NCBI RefSeq assembly: GCF_004369205.1
Contig: NZ_QFGA01000004.1
Location: forward strand, 186,001-250,000
DNA: 64,000 nt
Source of the DNA: Pelotomaculum schinkii
Lineage (GTDB): Bacteria > Bacillota > Desulfotomaculia > Desulfotomaculales > Pelotomaculaceae
Direction: 5' to 3'
Numbering within the stretch: position 1 is the first letter of the stretch; each line of letters opens with the position of its first letter. This document shows, in pieces, positions 37,814-50,344 of the stretch. Below the pieces are notes generated by a model. It did no database searches. It had not been told where the DNA came from and worked only from the letters and a program-made list of their open reading frames with translations. Both the position numbers and the translations under genes were made by a program.

Positions 37814-38596
37814 ATGGGGGTGGATGTTACGTCACGCAGACCTATAATCGCCGGCAACTGGAAAATGTTTAAAACCTTGTCCGAGGCGGCCGCCCTGGTA
37901 GAGGGAGTGAAACCACTGGACGCCGTGACCGGCGGGGTGGATGTGGTGGTTTGCCCGCCTTTTACAGCCCTCGACAGGGTGGTGGGGGTACTGCGTGGTA
38001 CCGGTATAGCGGTGGGGGCTCAAGATGTCTACTGGGAGGACAGCGGCGCCTTTACCGGGGAAATATCACCGGTCATGCTCAAAGATATAGGCTGCCGCTA
38101 TGTAATAATCGGCCATTCCGAGCGCAGGCAGTTTTTCGGCGAAACAGACGAGAAGGTTAACCGCAAGATCAAGGCGGTGCTGAAACATGGCCTGGTCCCC
38201 ATTATGTGTGTGGGAGAAACCCTGGCCGAGCGGGAGGCAGGCCGGACCGAAGAAGTAATACATACTCAGGCGTCGGCAGGCCTGGCGGGGCTTGCGCCAG
38301 ACCAGGCGGGCGGCCTGGTAATCGCCTACGAGCCGGTCTGGGCCATCGGCACAGGCAAAACAGCCTCTGACCAGGACGCCCAACAGGTCATCGCCTATAT
38401 CCGCTCCCTGGTAAGAGATTGGTACGGCGCCCCTGCGGCTGATCAGGTGCGCATCCAGTATGGCGGCAGCGTTAAGCCGAACAATACAGCCGGCCTGATG
38501 GCGCAGCCGGACATTGACGGGGCGCTTGTCGGCGGCGCCAGCCTGGAAGCAGCAAGTTTTACAGGCATTGTACAGGCAGCGCATGATAAGTCGTAA
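37814..38596 (+). CDS. tpiA: Triosephosphate isomerase
   Basis: Interconverts dihydroxyacetone phosphate and glyceraldehyde-3-phosphate. 260 residues of a TIM barrel with IAGNWKMFKT (catalytic Lys), IGHSERR (catalytic His), YEPVWAIGTGK (catalytic Glu) and the phosphate-binding YGGSVKP. The start is probably ATG 37814; an in-frame GTG at 37820 is also possible, as the GGGGGTGG stretch overlaps both. Confidence 0.96.
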   Translation: MGVDVTSRRPIIAGNWKMFKTLSEAAALVEGVKPLDAVTGGVDVVVCPPFTALDRVVGVLRGTGIAVGAQDVYWEDSGAFTGEISPVMLKDIGCRYVIIGHSERRQFFGETDEKVNRKIKAVLKHGLVPIMCVGETLAEREAGRTEEVIHTQASAGLAGLAPDQAGGLVIAYEPVWAIGTGKTASDQDAQQVIAYIRSLVRDWYGAPAADQVRIQYGGSVKPNNTAGLMAQPDIDGALVGGASLEAASFTGIVQAAHDKS

Positions 38597-38824
38597 GTCG
38601 CAAGGCGTAGGGCGTAAGTATATAATGCATTCCTCAGGGGTTAGAATTATATGCGAATTATTTGTACCTGATTTGATTGACTGGGGATACTGGAACAAAT
38701 TGCTTTAGATACTAATGCCGCTATTGCAGCGCCGAGTACACTGTGCCACATTGATGGACAAACTTTGTATAACAGTAATTGTATTTTAATGCACTGTACG
38801 CCCACGACTTACGCCTTACGCCCT
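38587..38824. repeat. Imperfect inverted pair of CGTAAG-type repeats between tpiA and gpmI
   Basis: CGTAAGTCGCAAGGCG and TAGGGCGTAAG (38590-38617) are roughly mirrored by TACGCCCACGACTTACG and CCTTACGCCC (38798-38822). About 180 AT-richer, non-coding bases lie between. Similar tracts occur at 15449-15502, 37780-37812 and 42903-42930. The 244-base gap has no gene. Confidence 0.55.
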
Positions 38825-38840
38825 AAATTGGAGGTATATT

Positions 38841-41698
<2,858 letters not shown>

Positions 41699-41825
41699 AC
41701 AGGTAACCTGCCGCTAATACTAAACGACCAACACATGATACTAAGAGTTCGCACCAACATTGTTTGGAGAAGCGCTCTCTGTGTGTCTGTAAATCCGGGA
41801 GCAGTCAAATATTTGTTTGTTGCAA

Positions 41826-41854
41826 TTGTCTGTTATAGGACAGTATGGTATAAT
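41826..41854 (+). promoter_or_regulatory. Sigma-A promoter of secG
   Basis: TTGTCT (41826-41831), a 17-bp spacer and TATAAT (41849-41854). It lies 32 bases before the secG start and so gives a very short leader. Confidence 0.75.
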
Positions 41855-41885
41855 ATATTGGTTTAAAAGTTGGGGAGGTGATTTC

Positions 41886-42128
41886 GTGGAGGTTGTAAAG
41901 ATTATCCTATACGTCCTGCACATCCTTTCTGCCATTGCCCTTATTGCTGCGATTGTGCTGCAGTCAGGCAAGAGCGCCGGCCTGTCCGGTTCCATTGCCG
42001 GCGGGGCCGAGGCTATCTTTGGGGGTAAGAAAAAGGGACTGGACGAGCTCCTGAGCAAGATTACCGTTGGCGTATCAATACTTTTTGCTCTGACTTCCCT
42101 CGTTTTAGTTATATTGAGCAGGCAATAG
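41886..42128 (+). CDS. secG: Preprotein translocase subunit SecG
   Basis: A small translocon subunit that assists SecA-driven export. 80 residues with two membrane helices and the family segment VLQSGKSAGLSGSIAGGAEA, then IFGGKKKGLDELLSK. The start is GTG 41886 behind GGGGAGGTG. In many Firmicutes secG precedes rnr and smpB; here a thioesterase and an HD gene come between it and smpB. Confidence 0.94.
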   Translation: MEVVKIILYVLHILSAIALIAAIVLQSGKSAGLSGSIAGGAEAIFGGKKKGLDELLSKITVGVSILFALTSLVLVILSRQ

Positions 42129-42153
42129 CAAAGTGTAACCACACGCAACAAAC

Positions 42154-42175
42154 GCCGGGTAACCCCGGCTTTTTT
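42154..42175 (+). terminator. Terminator after secG
   Basis: A 6-bp GC stem, GCCGGG (42154-42159) with CCCGGC (42164-42169), is followed by seven T. Confidence 0.9.
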
Positions 42176-42264
42176 GTATTGTCCCAAGTTGTCATAAATA
42201 GGCTTATTTGTTAAAATAGACAAAGACCTTTTTAGGCATCATCATGCCGCTGCGCAGCGCCGGC

Positions 42265-42372
42265 AGCGGATGAAAACTTGGCAATGTGGGCGCCATTTCA
42301 ATAGCACACGGTGTGCCAGCCGAACTTGTGGCAGCCAATGCTGCATTTGTGCGAATCAATTCGACCTACATT
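42265..42372 (-). repeat. Dispersed two-hairpin repeat, copy 5
   Basis: The reverse orientation: AATGTGGGCGCCATTTCAAT, then CATTTGTGCGAATCAATTCG and ACCTACATTTTC. It fills the gap between secG and the thioesterase gene. Confidence 0.7.
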
Positions 42373-42420
42373 TTCTTGAAGCGTTCTATGTGTGTTTTCA
42401 GGTAGAAGGAGGCTCATGCA

Positions 42421-42825
42421 ATGTCCAAACTGCTTAAAGACAGCAACCATATGTGTTTTGCCTGCAGCCCCAAAAACCCTATCGGGTTGAAGCTGGTATT
42501 CGAGCATGAAGGGGATATCTGCCGCGCCTCCTTCATCGCCGGACCCGAGCACCAGGGCTGGAACGGGGTGATGCACGGCGGTTTGTTAACCACAATACTG
42601 GATGAGGTTATGGCCCAATGGCTCTGGAGCAGGGAGCTGTCTGCCATGACTGCGGAAATGACGACACGTTTTGTCAATCCGGTACCCATAGGAGCGAAGC
42701 TGACCATAGAAAGCAGGCTGGTTGCCAACAAACGCCGCTTGTTCTTGATGGAGGCCGATGCCCTGCTCCCGGACGGCAGTGTGGCCGCCAAAGCAACCGC
42801 CAAGTTTATGCCGGTAAAAGTATAG
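42421..42825 (+). CDS. PaaI-like hotdog-fold thioesterase
   Basis: A 134-residue hotdog-fold protein, probably an acyl-CoA thioesterase. The catalytic region is WNGVMHGGLLTTILDEVMAQ, as in PaaI-type enzymes, with FVNPVPIGAKL downstream. A CFACSPKNPIGL stretch at the N-terminus is typical of this subgroup. The start is ATG 42421 behind GAAGGAGG. The substrate is unknown, and no linked CoA pathway is visible. Confidence 0.82.
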   Translation: MSKLLKDSNHMCFACSPKNPIGLKLVFEHEGDICRASFIAGPEHQGWNGVMHGGLLTTILDEVMAQWLWSRELSAMTAEMTTRFVNPVPIGAKLTIESRLVANKRRLFLMEADALLPDGSVAAKATAKFMPVKV

Positions 42826-43037
42826 AATTAAAACATAATGGGATGAATTAATAGAAGTTAACGGGCTTTCAAGTTGCTTACAGAACTTCAGTATGATGAC
42901 TGAGGCGTAGGGCCATAGGGCGTAAGGCGTAAAAACATAAAAGATTAGACGAATATGTTTGAAGTAGTATAAAAAAGGTGTTAAAGCGGGAGCGAATTTA
43001 TATTGTACAAAGCAACGTGAAGGGAGAATTGATCTAC

Positions 43038-43589
43038 TTGGAAAGAACAGAAGCCTTGGCATTGCTGAAAGAAAACCTTACCAACCGGAACCTGTTTAAC
43101 CATTCCCTCGCCGTTGAAGCCGTAATGCGCCGCCTGGCAAGGCATTTCGAGCAGGATGAGGAAAAATGGGGTCTGGCCGGTTTGCTGCATGACATCGACT
43201 ACGACCGCACCAAGGACGACCCGGCCAGGCACAGCCTTGAGGGCGCGGAGATGCTGGCGGAGTTGGGCTTGCCTGCGGATATCGTTTACGCTATCAAAGT
43301 CCACAATGAGTTCCACGGCCTCCCCCGCCTGTCCTTAATGGACCAGGCCCTGTACGCCACTGACCCGCTGACCGGTTTCATTGTGGCCGGCGCCCTGATC
43401 CGGCCGGAGAAAAAGCTGGCCGCCGTTGAAGTTCCCTTTCTAATGAAGCGGTTTAACGAAAAGGCCTTTGCCCGTGGAGCCAACCGTGAGACAATGAAAG
43501 CCTGCTCCGAGCTGGGACTTTCCCTGGAAGAATTCGTGGGTCTAGGCCTGGAGGCCATGAAGAGCATTGCCGCGGAGATGAAGCTGTAA
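43038..43589 (+). CDS. HD-domain (HDIG) hydrolase
   Basis: A predicted metal-dependent phosphohydrolase of 183 residues. The HD motifs are FNHSLAVEAVMRRLARHF, LAGLLHDIDYD (the HD pair) and HSLEGAEML, with VHNEFHG further on. TTG 43038 fits best, 10 bases after AGGGAGA; several longer in-frame starts exist upstream. Such small HDIG proteins are common in Firmicutes and their substrate is unknown. Confidence 0.8.
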   Translation: MERTEALALLKENLTNRNLFNHSLAVEAVMRRLARHFEQDEEKWGLAGLLHDIDYDRTKDDPARHSLEGAEMLAELGLPADIVYAIKVHNEFHGLPRLSLMDQALYATDPLTGFIVAGALIRPEKKLAAVEVPFLMKRFNEKAFARGANRETMKACSELGLSLEEFVGLGLEAMKSIAAEMKL

Positions 43590-43598
43590 CCACCCGTC

Positions 43599-43626
43599 TT
43601 GACAATTCCGGGCCAACTGCTATAAT
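43599..43626 (+). promoter_or_regulatory. Strong promoter upstream of smpB
   Basis: Perfect TTGACA (43599-43604) and TATAAT (43621-43626) boxes with a 16-bp spacer. It gives a leader of about 165 bases before smpB. The leader contains a weak CCCTT/AAAGGG hairpin followed by TTTAATTTTT (about 43750-43786). Confidence 0.82.
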
Positions 43627-43799
43627 TAGAATACGCAGAAATATGTTTGCCAGGCTATAACAGTCTTATATACTGTGTATGGAACTCATTTACACACGCC
43701 GCTTTGCCGGCATAGCTTTATAGACTGCTTTGTTTCTAGTTTACGAAACGCCCTTATCCCTGAGATTGGAAAAGGGTTTAATTTTTCGGGAGAACCGGC

Positions 43800-44264
43800 A
43801 TGAACGTCAAGAATGTCACCGAGAACAGAAAGGCCCGGCACGAGTACCATATTATGGAGACCTTTGAGGCCGGCATCGCCCTGTTCGGGACCGAGGTCAA
43901 ATCCCTCCGCGCCGGCAAGGCCAACCTGCAGGACAGCTTCGCCCGCGTTGAAAACGCCGAACTGATGCTATATAATATGCATATAAGCCCCTACGAGCAG
44001 GGGAACCAGTTCAACCACGAACCCAAGCGCACGCGCAGGCTGCTGATGCACAAGTATGAAATCATGCGGCTGCTCGGCAAGACCAGGGAGAAGGGCCTGG
44101 CGCTGATCCCGCTCAAGGTGTACTTCAAGAACGGTCTGGCCAAGGTCGAGTTAGCCCTGGCCAAAGGCAAAAAGCTGTACGACCGCAGGGACGACATCGC
44201 CGCCAAAGACGCCAAGCGGGAAATGGACCGGGCGATGAAGGAAAGGTCAAAGCTTAATTATTAA
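43800..44264 (+). CDS. smpB: SsrA-binding protein SmpB
   Basis: Binds tmRNA and brings it to stalled ribosomes (trans-translation). 154 residues with [46 protein letters not shown] and the C-terminal tail [19 protein letters not shown]. The start is ATG 43800 behind GGGAGAACC. Its partner ssrA lies 125 bases downstream. Confidence 0.97.
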   Translation: MNVKNVTENRKARHEYHIMETFEAGIALFGTEVKSLRAGKANLQDSFARVENAELMLYNMHISPYEQGNQFNHEPKRTRRLLMHKYEIMRLLGKTREKGLALIPLKVYFKNGLAKVELALAKGKKLYDRRDDIAAKDAKREMDRAMKERSKLNY

Positions 44265-44291
44265 GATTCATCACGGAGGGGAAAGCTGATT

Positions 44292-44322
44292 AATGTAGGT
44301 GCGAATTCATTCGCACAAATGT
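44292..44322 (+). repeat. Dispersed repeat, copy 6 (first hairpin only)
   Basis: AATGTAGGTGCGAATTCATT followed by CGCACAAATG. It is an exact match to the first hairpin of copy 2, between smpB and ssrA. The rest of the repeat is missing. Confidence 0.8.
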
Positions 44323-44389
44323 TTATAGAAAAACGAAAATATGTTTTTGTCACGTTTAACCCGGTAGAAAACAACCCGATAATAATTAT

Positions 44390-44740
44390 GGGGGCGTAAA
44401 GGTTTCGACGGGGGAAGCGGTGGCAGGAGGAGCGAGCCGGGGTTCCATCAGCCCGCAACACGGTGGAAAACTATAATTGCCAAGAACGAATACGCTTTAG
44501 CAGCTTAATTGCTGTCTAACCTTCTACCCGCGCTGGGCCCGTGGCCCGGGCTAGGGGGTCATTGAAACGGGCTGGCTTGAACCCAATTCTCGGAGGGTTC
44601 AAGTAAGATTCATCGAGATAGTTCCAACGGAGCCCGGCTGTAGGCGCCCGCGGAGCGAAACCTAAACTGCAGCCTGCGCTCGGAGATACTCCTGTGGTCG
44701 GTCCTTCGGACGGTGGGTTCGATTCCCCCCGCCTCCACCA
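44390..44740 (+). ncRNA. ssrA: Transfer-messenger RNA
   Basis: About 351 bases. The 5' end GGGGGCGTAAAGGTTTCGAC pairs with the 3' end CGCCTCC, followed by the encoded CCA. The T-arm GGTGGGTTCGATTCCCCCCG is intact. The tag frame runs GCC 44479 to TAA 44508 and encodes AKNEYALAA. The 3' end (44729-44745) is repeated at 59957, so this gene was the integration site of the downstream island. Confidence 0.97.
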
Positions 44741-44745
44741 AATAT
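44729..44745. other. Left attachment-site-like repeat at the ssrA 3' end
   Basis: CCGCCTCCACCAAATAT occurs here and again at 59957-59973. A partial copy, TTCCACCAAATATACC, is at 52158-52173. tmRNA 3' ends are common integration sites for tyrosine recombinases. No integrase gene remains between the copies. Confidence 0.75.
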
Positions 44746-44814
44746 TCTACCATCTATTGATAAAAAGAATTTTATTGGCGGGTGGTTTTTGTTTTGCCTA
44801 AAAGCCCAGTAATA

Positions 44815-44855
44815 AAGCCGTTTCCGCCGTTTTGCGGAGCGGCTTTTGTTGTTTT
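44815..44855 (+). terminator. Hairpin terminator downstream of ssrA
   Basis: AAGCCG (44815-44820) with CGGCTT (44840-44845), an inner CCGC/GCGG helix, then TTGTTGTTTT. It may end the tmRNA transcript in the present arrangement. The rest of the 480 bases between ssrA and the first island gene holds nothing I recognise. Confidence 0.65.
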
Positions 44856-45220
44856 ACGGCCGTTTATTTTGGCGATGATAAGATTACCCCCGGACATTTT
44901 CCTGTGGTGTTGGCCGGGATAATCGTTAAAAGATAGCAGGGTGTGCACCGCCAATAAGTAATCGTTGAAAATTAGGGGAAACGTTAATTTTTATTTACTA
45001 ATTTTTTATTCCCTGATGGCCTAAAATACATCGACAAGTGGCCTAATTTTCTATTGACATTAACACCGCTGCGTGCCTGGTCAGTCTAAACCACCACAAC
45101 GTCAACGATAGAAAAAATACCATTCCTGTTATTCCTCGTCCAAAGAGGTGCATGCGCTTATCCTCAGCTGAATTTATTGTTGTCGCCATTTTGACTCTCT
45201 CAAAGCTCCTGTTATTGTTT

Positions 45221-47095
45221 CTAATCACGTTTCACCTTATAGTACTCAAGAACTTCAAGAATTGCTGCGTCGTTGGTATTATAATCCTCCTCCGTGAAAC
45301 GGTTTTTTGCAACGATTGCTTTGAGCGTTAAGCTTTGTTCATCAGTTAGAGAGTTAAATTTTTGCCACCATTCGTTAGTCAGGTCACACTCGTCGTCATA
45401 GTGTACCTCTTTCCCTTTGAATTTGCCGTACTGTTCTCTTTTGATTTTGTCATACTTATATCTATAAATTATCATTGCCTCTGGCATCCAGAGTATTTTC
45501 CTGAATTCGTCAACGTTACACCCAAATGCTTCTTCGAAGAAAGTTTTTCCTCGACCAATCTTACCTTTAGTTGCATTTAAAACGGCTTGTATGGCACGAA
45601 TGAATTTTCTGTTCCAATGAACACCAATGTAATCGCGATTGTCAAAGTAATCAGGGTCATCAATGGGGTGATATTTCATTGGGAAAGAATAAATTGTCAC
45701 ACCAAGTTCTTCACACAACTCAACGTTGAGTTTCATTCTCTCGTACAAATCCTCTGGTTTATCCTTATAATTATAGAGCAAGTAATTTGATAAATCATTG
45801 ATGTTGTATTTTGCTGCCAACTTTACAGCTTTAATATATGTGTCTTTCATTGTAGAATAGTGGTCAAACGCTATTCTCAAGGGGCGGATGTTGATTTCAG
45901 ACAATTTTTTCATCTTCTCATCTGTTACAAGTCTTGCGTCAACGCCCTGGTTGAAGTCAATATACCTTGCTCGAGTAACCCGCTTGAAGTATTTTTCGTA
46001 GAGCGGTCGAGCGATTGTGTCAAACTCAAGGATTGATTCACGCTTAGCGTAAACTGCGTACAGCAAATCCGCTTTTTCCCTTGCCAAATAGAATTCAGCT
46101 TGCTCTTTCTCTGGAAGCCGCTCTGAAATTCTGTCATATAGTCCAATTATCTTTTTCATATATGCTCGAACATTGCGGCGTTCCTTTTTTGGGGCACGAA
46201 GATTATTGATAGCGATTTCGTACTCGCTTGGTGGTGTGTAAGACGCCCCCCGTCCGAAACCGCAGGCCTTGATCTCATCAATGATTTCATCGAAACGCTC
46301 GGACGCAAACACGTTATTGTCCATAAGCAGCAAATCCTTCTGTGCTCCGAACATAGCGTCCGCTTTCTCAAGTTGAGGCTTAAGACTGATATAATTACAA
46401 TAGTGTGGTTCTAAGCGTGGGACAGCACAATAATCACAGCGGTTTGTGCAGCCGCGAGTCATATAGGCAAAATATGCATTACTTGCGGGATATCTATAGT
46501 CTATCTCCTCTAAAATAGAGTAGTCTAATGGCAACTCATCTATTATAACTTCACTATCACTATTAAGGACACCCGGCTTGTTAAGCAACCCTATAATCGG
46601 CATAACTCCGGTGTCTTCATAAATCTTATTCGGTATTATGCTCGCAGCTATACCGCCAACCAATATTTTCCCTCTCTTCTTTAGGAACTTCTTTGCATAA
46701 TTTATCGTGTCAACAGTTTCTTTCCAATAAAATGTAAATAAAGTTGTAATGCATATTACATCAAATTGAGGGAATCGTTCGTCTATATATTTTTTCCTAT
46801 ATAGTTTCAGAAGGGATTCATTATCACTTCCTCTGAATCCTGGAATTGCTTCGATAGGCGCATACTTCCCGGTTTTAATGAACTGAAACAATTGTGAAGC
46901 GTATTTCGCCTGCGTCGAATCACAAACCTCCAGAAGGTACTCTTCGCACAGAAGCGAAGCGGCAAACTCCTTAAGGTTCCCCTTGAAAAAGCGGACATCA
47001 TTGCCCCGATCGCGATAGTAGGTTGCAAGTTTCATCAAACCCATCGGCGGGTATTTGTTTTTGTATTTTGGTTCAAGTAAAAGAATTCTTCCCAT
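45221..47095 (-). CDS. Large radical SAM protein with B12-binding-like N-terminus
   Basis: A 624-residue protein, last in the minus-strand island cluster. The N-terminus (GRILLLEPKYKNKYPPMGLM) resembles the cobalamin-binding-type domain of B12-dependent radical SAM enzymes. The 4Fe-4S motif is RGCTNRCDYCAVP (cysteines ~216, 220, 223), and the barrel continues to about residue 490. The ~130-residue C-terminus is unassigned. The substrate is unknown. It follows the GHKL gene by a single base, so it belongs to that operon. It is not viperin-like in length or motif context. Confidence 0.82.
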   Translation of the reverse strand: MGRILLLEPKYKNKYPPMGLMKLATYYRDRGNDVRFFKGNLKEFAASLLCEEYLLEVCDSTQAKYASQLFQFIKTGKYAPIEAIPGFRGSDNESLLKLYRKKYIDERFPQFDVICITTLFTFYWKETVDTINYAKKFLKKRGKILVGGIAASIIPNKIYEDTGVMPIIGLLNKPGVLNSDSEVIIDELPLDYSILEEIDYRYPASNAYFAYMTRGCTNRCDYCAVPRLEPHYCNYISLKPQLEKADAMFGAQKDLLLMDNNVFASERFDEIIDEIKACGFGRGASYTPPSEYEIAINNLRAPKKERRNVRAYMKKIIGLYDRISERLPEKEQAEFYLAREKADLLYAVYAKRESILEFDTIARPLYEKYFKRVTRARYIDFNQGVDARLVTDEKMKKLSEINIRPLRIAFDHYSTMKDTYIKAVKLAAKYNINDLSNYLLYNYKDKPEDLYERMKLNVELCEELGVTIYSFPMKYHPIDDPDYFDNRDYIGVHWNRKFIRAIQAVLNATKGKIGRGKTFFEEAFGCNVDEFRKILWMPEAMIIYRYKYDKIKREQYGKFKGKEVHYDDECDLTNEWWQKFNSLTDEQSLTLKAIVAKNRFTEEDYNTNDAAILEVLEYYKVKRD

Positions 47096-48643
47096 TATGA
47101 AAGACCATCTTCAATTTTACTTATTATCATTTCGGCTGTTTTGCTGTCGGTTGCCGAAATGATTATATCGAATATTTTTGAAATGAGTTTGCGCTCATCT
47201 CTGTTATAAGCTGAAAGCTTATCCGTTCTGCGTACGGGGCGGGCTGGTTTCGGTGGGCCTGCAGATGGAGTTGTTGAAACTGGTTCTTGAGGATGTTCTT
47301 TCTCAATACGTTCGATAACTTTAGCAAAGATGCCGTCGGCTTTTTCTTTTGTTTTAACAATTATAATTTGTGCGTTTTCTGCCTGTTTTTTAGCGACTTG
47401 AACTTTTTCATATTCAATAGTACGATACTCTTTACTAACAAAGCTACCTTTCTTGTCTTTTTCAACAAACTCAGCTTCCTTTACCTTATATGCATCGATT
47501 TTCTTATAGGCACTGTTGACCGCTGAGCCGTCATAATAAATTTTGTGCAATTCCTCATTGAAGAAGCGTCTAAGTAACTTCTCAAAATAGGCACGAGTAG
47601 GATTTTCGTTAAAATAGTCCCGCTGAGAATTAGGTATCAAATCTTTGGCTACAGCGAACACTTCACCAACAAAATAGCTGTTTCCTCTATCTTCTTTAAA
47701 CAGCTTCTGCAACGCGTCCTCACCGCCGATTTGAATGTTCTCTTTACGCAGCCTGAGACCACGCATTTGGTTTATTTTCGGGATAGCCTGCTTGAATTGG
47801 GTAAGACCTACCCACATCCACGCAATTAGATTGCCATTTTCGTCACGAAAATCTTTAAAAACCACATCAAATACTTCATCTATTTTACTGTTATCAGCCT
47901 TTTTTAAGATGGTGGTATACTTCTTGAATATTGGTTCACCATCAAGAGTGATAGAATACTCATCAATGTGATAGGCTATCTCCTTTGCATGCTTTTTTAC
48001 TTTTTCCCGATAATGGAAAGTATTTTGATAGGGTGCAGGCGCAACGAATGATAGATACTCTCTTATCTTTTTTGTGTCGAGTAAATCCTCGTTTTCTTTG
48101 TTTATGCCAATCAGCTCTACCTTAAAGAAATGGGCATTAATATCTTTCGTTTTCTTACTCTCGAATTTGTTTATAGCGCGAAGAACCTCGCTCGCCGTAC
48201 GCTTTTTGCCACGCGAATTTTCGTCAATCAGTTGGCGCATCATCTCTGCGTCGCAACGCATAATCGAAATAGTGCCTTCGCCCTTTACCGAGGATGTAAA
48301 CACAAGCTCCTTGCAATGGGGCAAGCCCACAAAGTCTACCTATTCCCCGGAATCCCTTATCTTTACCTATTTGCTTGTCAGAATCTGCAATGTTACCGAG
48401 TGTTCGCTCAAACTCGGATGCAGGAATACCAGTGGCGTTATCTTCAATGCTTATCGTACGCTGACTGAAATCAAGCCATATTTCGATCTTGCCTTCCCCT
48501 TCCCGGAGAAGGCCTTCGGCGACCGCTTTATCGATTTGGTCGCATGAATTCTGTATGTACTCCCGATATATAACCTTAGAATCTTGATACATACCGGTAG
48601 TCAGATTTTCAATGATGTTAGCGCCAAAGACATATTCTTGCAT
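47095..48643 (-). CDS. GHKL (Hsp90/MutL-type) ATPase, frameshifted in the sequence
   Basis: The N-terminal ATPase has all Bergerat-fold boxes: YREYIQNSCDQID (E28/N32), ISIEDNATGIP and GFRGIGRL. Reading is then broken by one extra base in a GGGG run (plus 48318-48321). Removing it restores RL-CGLAHCKELVFTSSV and an open frame to 47095, for a total of ~515 residues. The start is ATG at 48643 behind GAGGAG, 11 bases after herA. The C-terminal half is charged, with a Pro-rich linker near residue 450. The role is probably ATP-driven conformational switching in a DNA-linked complex. Confidence 0.7.
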
Positions 48644-48654
48644 GGCTTTTCTCC

Positions 48655-50332
48655 TCACTTAAACTGCTTGTAAATTGGCCTAGGGAAACGGATTTTCAAC
48701 AACGAACGGAACACCGGGTTCTGAATTAGATAATCACCTTGCTCAAGACGGGTCAGCATATTTTTATAGGTGGTGGGCAGGCTTCCGTAATTCTTAGTAG
48801 TTGTTTCAATCGAATTTGTCCGTCCGTAGGCATGTGTCGAACAGTTTCCTGTAACACGGTCATGGATTGCGGAGCGAAACTGCTCTGCTCCAAACAAGAT
48901 AACACCCAAGGAACGTCCACGCTCTGTAACGTCCAACAACTCACGGAGAATGGGGGACGTCTTTCGAAGCATACTTATTTAACTCATCTATAAAAACAAT
49001 TATCCTTGAAGGAGGTGCGACATCAGTTTCCGCATCATATTCGCCAAGTTTCAGATTGTATATCGTACGTACTGCATCGCCAAAAACAAAAGCTTGTTTA
49101 TCTTCCGGCAATTTTGCGATATCAATGACAACTACGTCGTTTTTGCCAATTTTTTTAAGCTCGTCGGCTAAGCGACACTCGTTCCTTTCAGGGACAACCC
49201 TGTTGGCAAACATTTCATCTTGAATGGCTTTGCGAACAATACGCTTAAACTTACGCCAACTTAACACAGAAATATCGTTGCTTCCTTTTTGCCCGGATCC
49301 TTTCTGCGAATTTTCGGTGACTTTGTCAATAAAATCTGCCCACGTTGATAGTCCTTTGAAGTCCGGGTCGTCTTCATCAATAATTTTACTGATGATGGAT
49401 TCCATTGTTTGTGCAGGGTCATCAATATTTGAAAACATCATTTCGATGCTCTCTTTATCGCTCGAATATACATACTTGTATTTTTTTAACTGACCGTCTT
49501 CCATATAACGTGCAATATCACTTTTTGGGAGATATGTGCTTTGCTTAGCTGAGTTGCTGTCATAATATGGAATGAAATATTTCACGTTTTTGAAGGGTTC
49601 GGGGGACAAACCTAAATTCTTATACTCAAAAAGAGTTTCTTCTTTAGCATTTGGCATATCTTGGACAAAATCGTTTTCTCTGTCTATGGCCATAAGGTCG
49701 CAGCCTTTGACGTTGAAAATAACGAAGGCAACGCTGTCATCAGAATTCGTCATACTGAGGTATTGATCTTGAATCGCCTTCATTAAAAAAATAGCGTATG
49801 ATGTTTTTGACGCAAGCCCCGAAATTCCTGAAATGTTAAGGTGTGCGCCCTCCGGACCAAGTATGAACTTTGAATTCAGCTTTACCGGCAATGTAACCTC
49901 GTCTTTTGTACCCTCATACATTTTCAGTGAACCGCATACAAGCGGATTTTGTATTTTGTCTAGTCCTAGAGCCATAGTGATTTCTTCGGCGGAGGCTAAG
50001 TAAACTTTAGCGTTGTTGTGAACGGGAGTATAGAGATTATTACTGTTGAACGAAACTTTGGCTTCAGCATAATTCATTCCGATGCGCAATGTCGGCTCGT
50101 CTATTTCAACATCGCCGAAATCACAGGAAATGAAATTGGTCAGGAAACTTTGCGCATCCGTAATGTGAGAGATGTTTTCAATAACGCCAAAAGTGAACGA
50201 TTTGTCGATGTGTTCCACTTTAACGATATCGAAAGCATGAAGCTGAAGATTCGCATCTGTCCAAAAATTAAACTTGTCCATGGTTGTAGGCGCTTTTTCA
50301 GTAGCCAACACTCGTCCGATAAGCTTGTTCAT
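48655..50332 (-). CDS. HerA-like DNA-translocating ATPase, frameshifted in the sequence
   Basis: An FtsK/HerA-superfamily ATPase of ~558 residues once corrected. An N-terminal HAS-barrel-like region (1-110) precedes a P-loop variant GISGLASKTSY (169-179) and Walker B RIIVFIDELNKYA (~443-455). The frame breaks after NKYASKDV at a GGGGG run (plus 48952-48956). Deleting one base joins it to PILRELLDVTERGRSLGVIL and FGAEQFRS, a typical HerA C-terminus. The start is ATG 50332 behind GAGGAGG, 12 bases after the NurA-like gene. HerA normally partners NurA. Confidence 0.75.
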
Positions 50333-50344
50333 TTTTTGTCCTCC

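Noticed and set aside
45221-47095. Prokaryotic viperin
   Set aside because: The protein is about twice viperin's length, has a B12-domain-like N-terminus, and the motif context (CTNRCDYC) differs.
48074-48547. Plus-strand frame opposite the GHKL gene
   Set aside because: It arises from the opposite strand of a gene with clear ATPase motifs, and the frame has no family resemblance.
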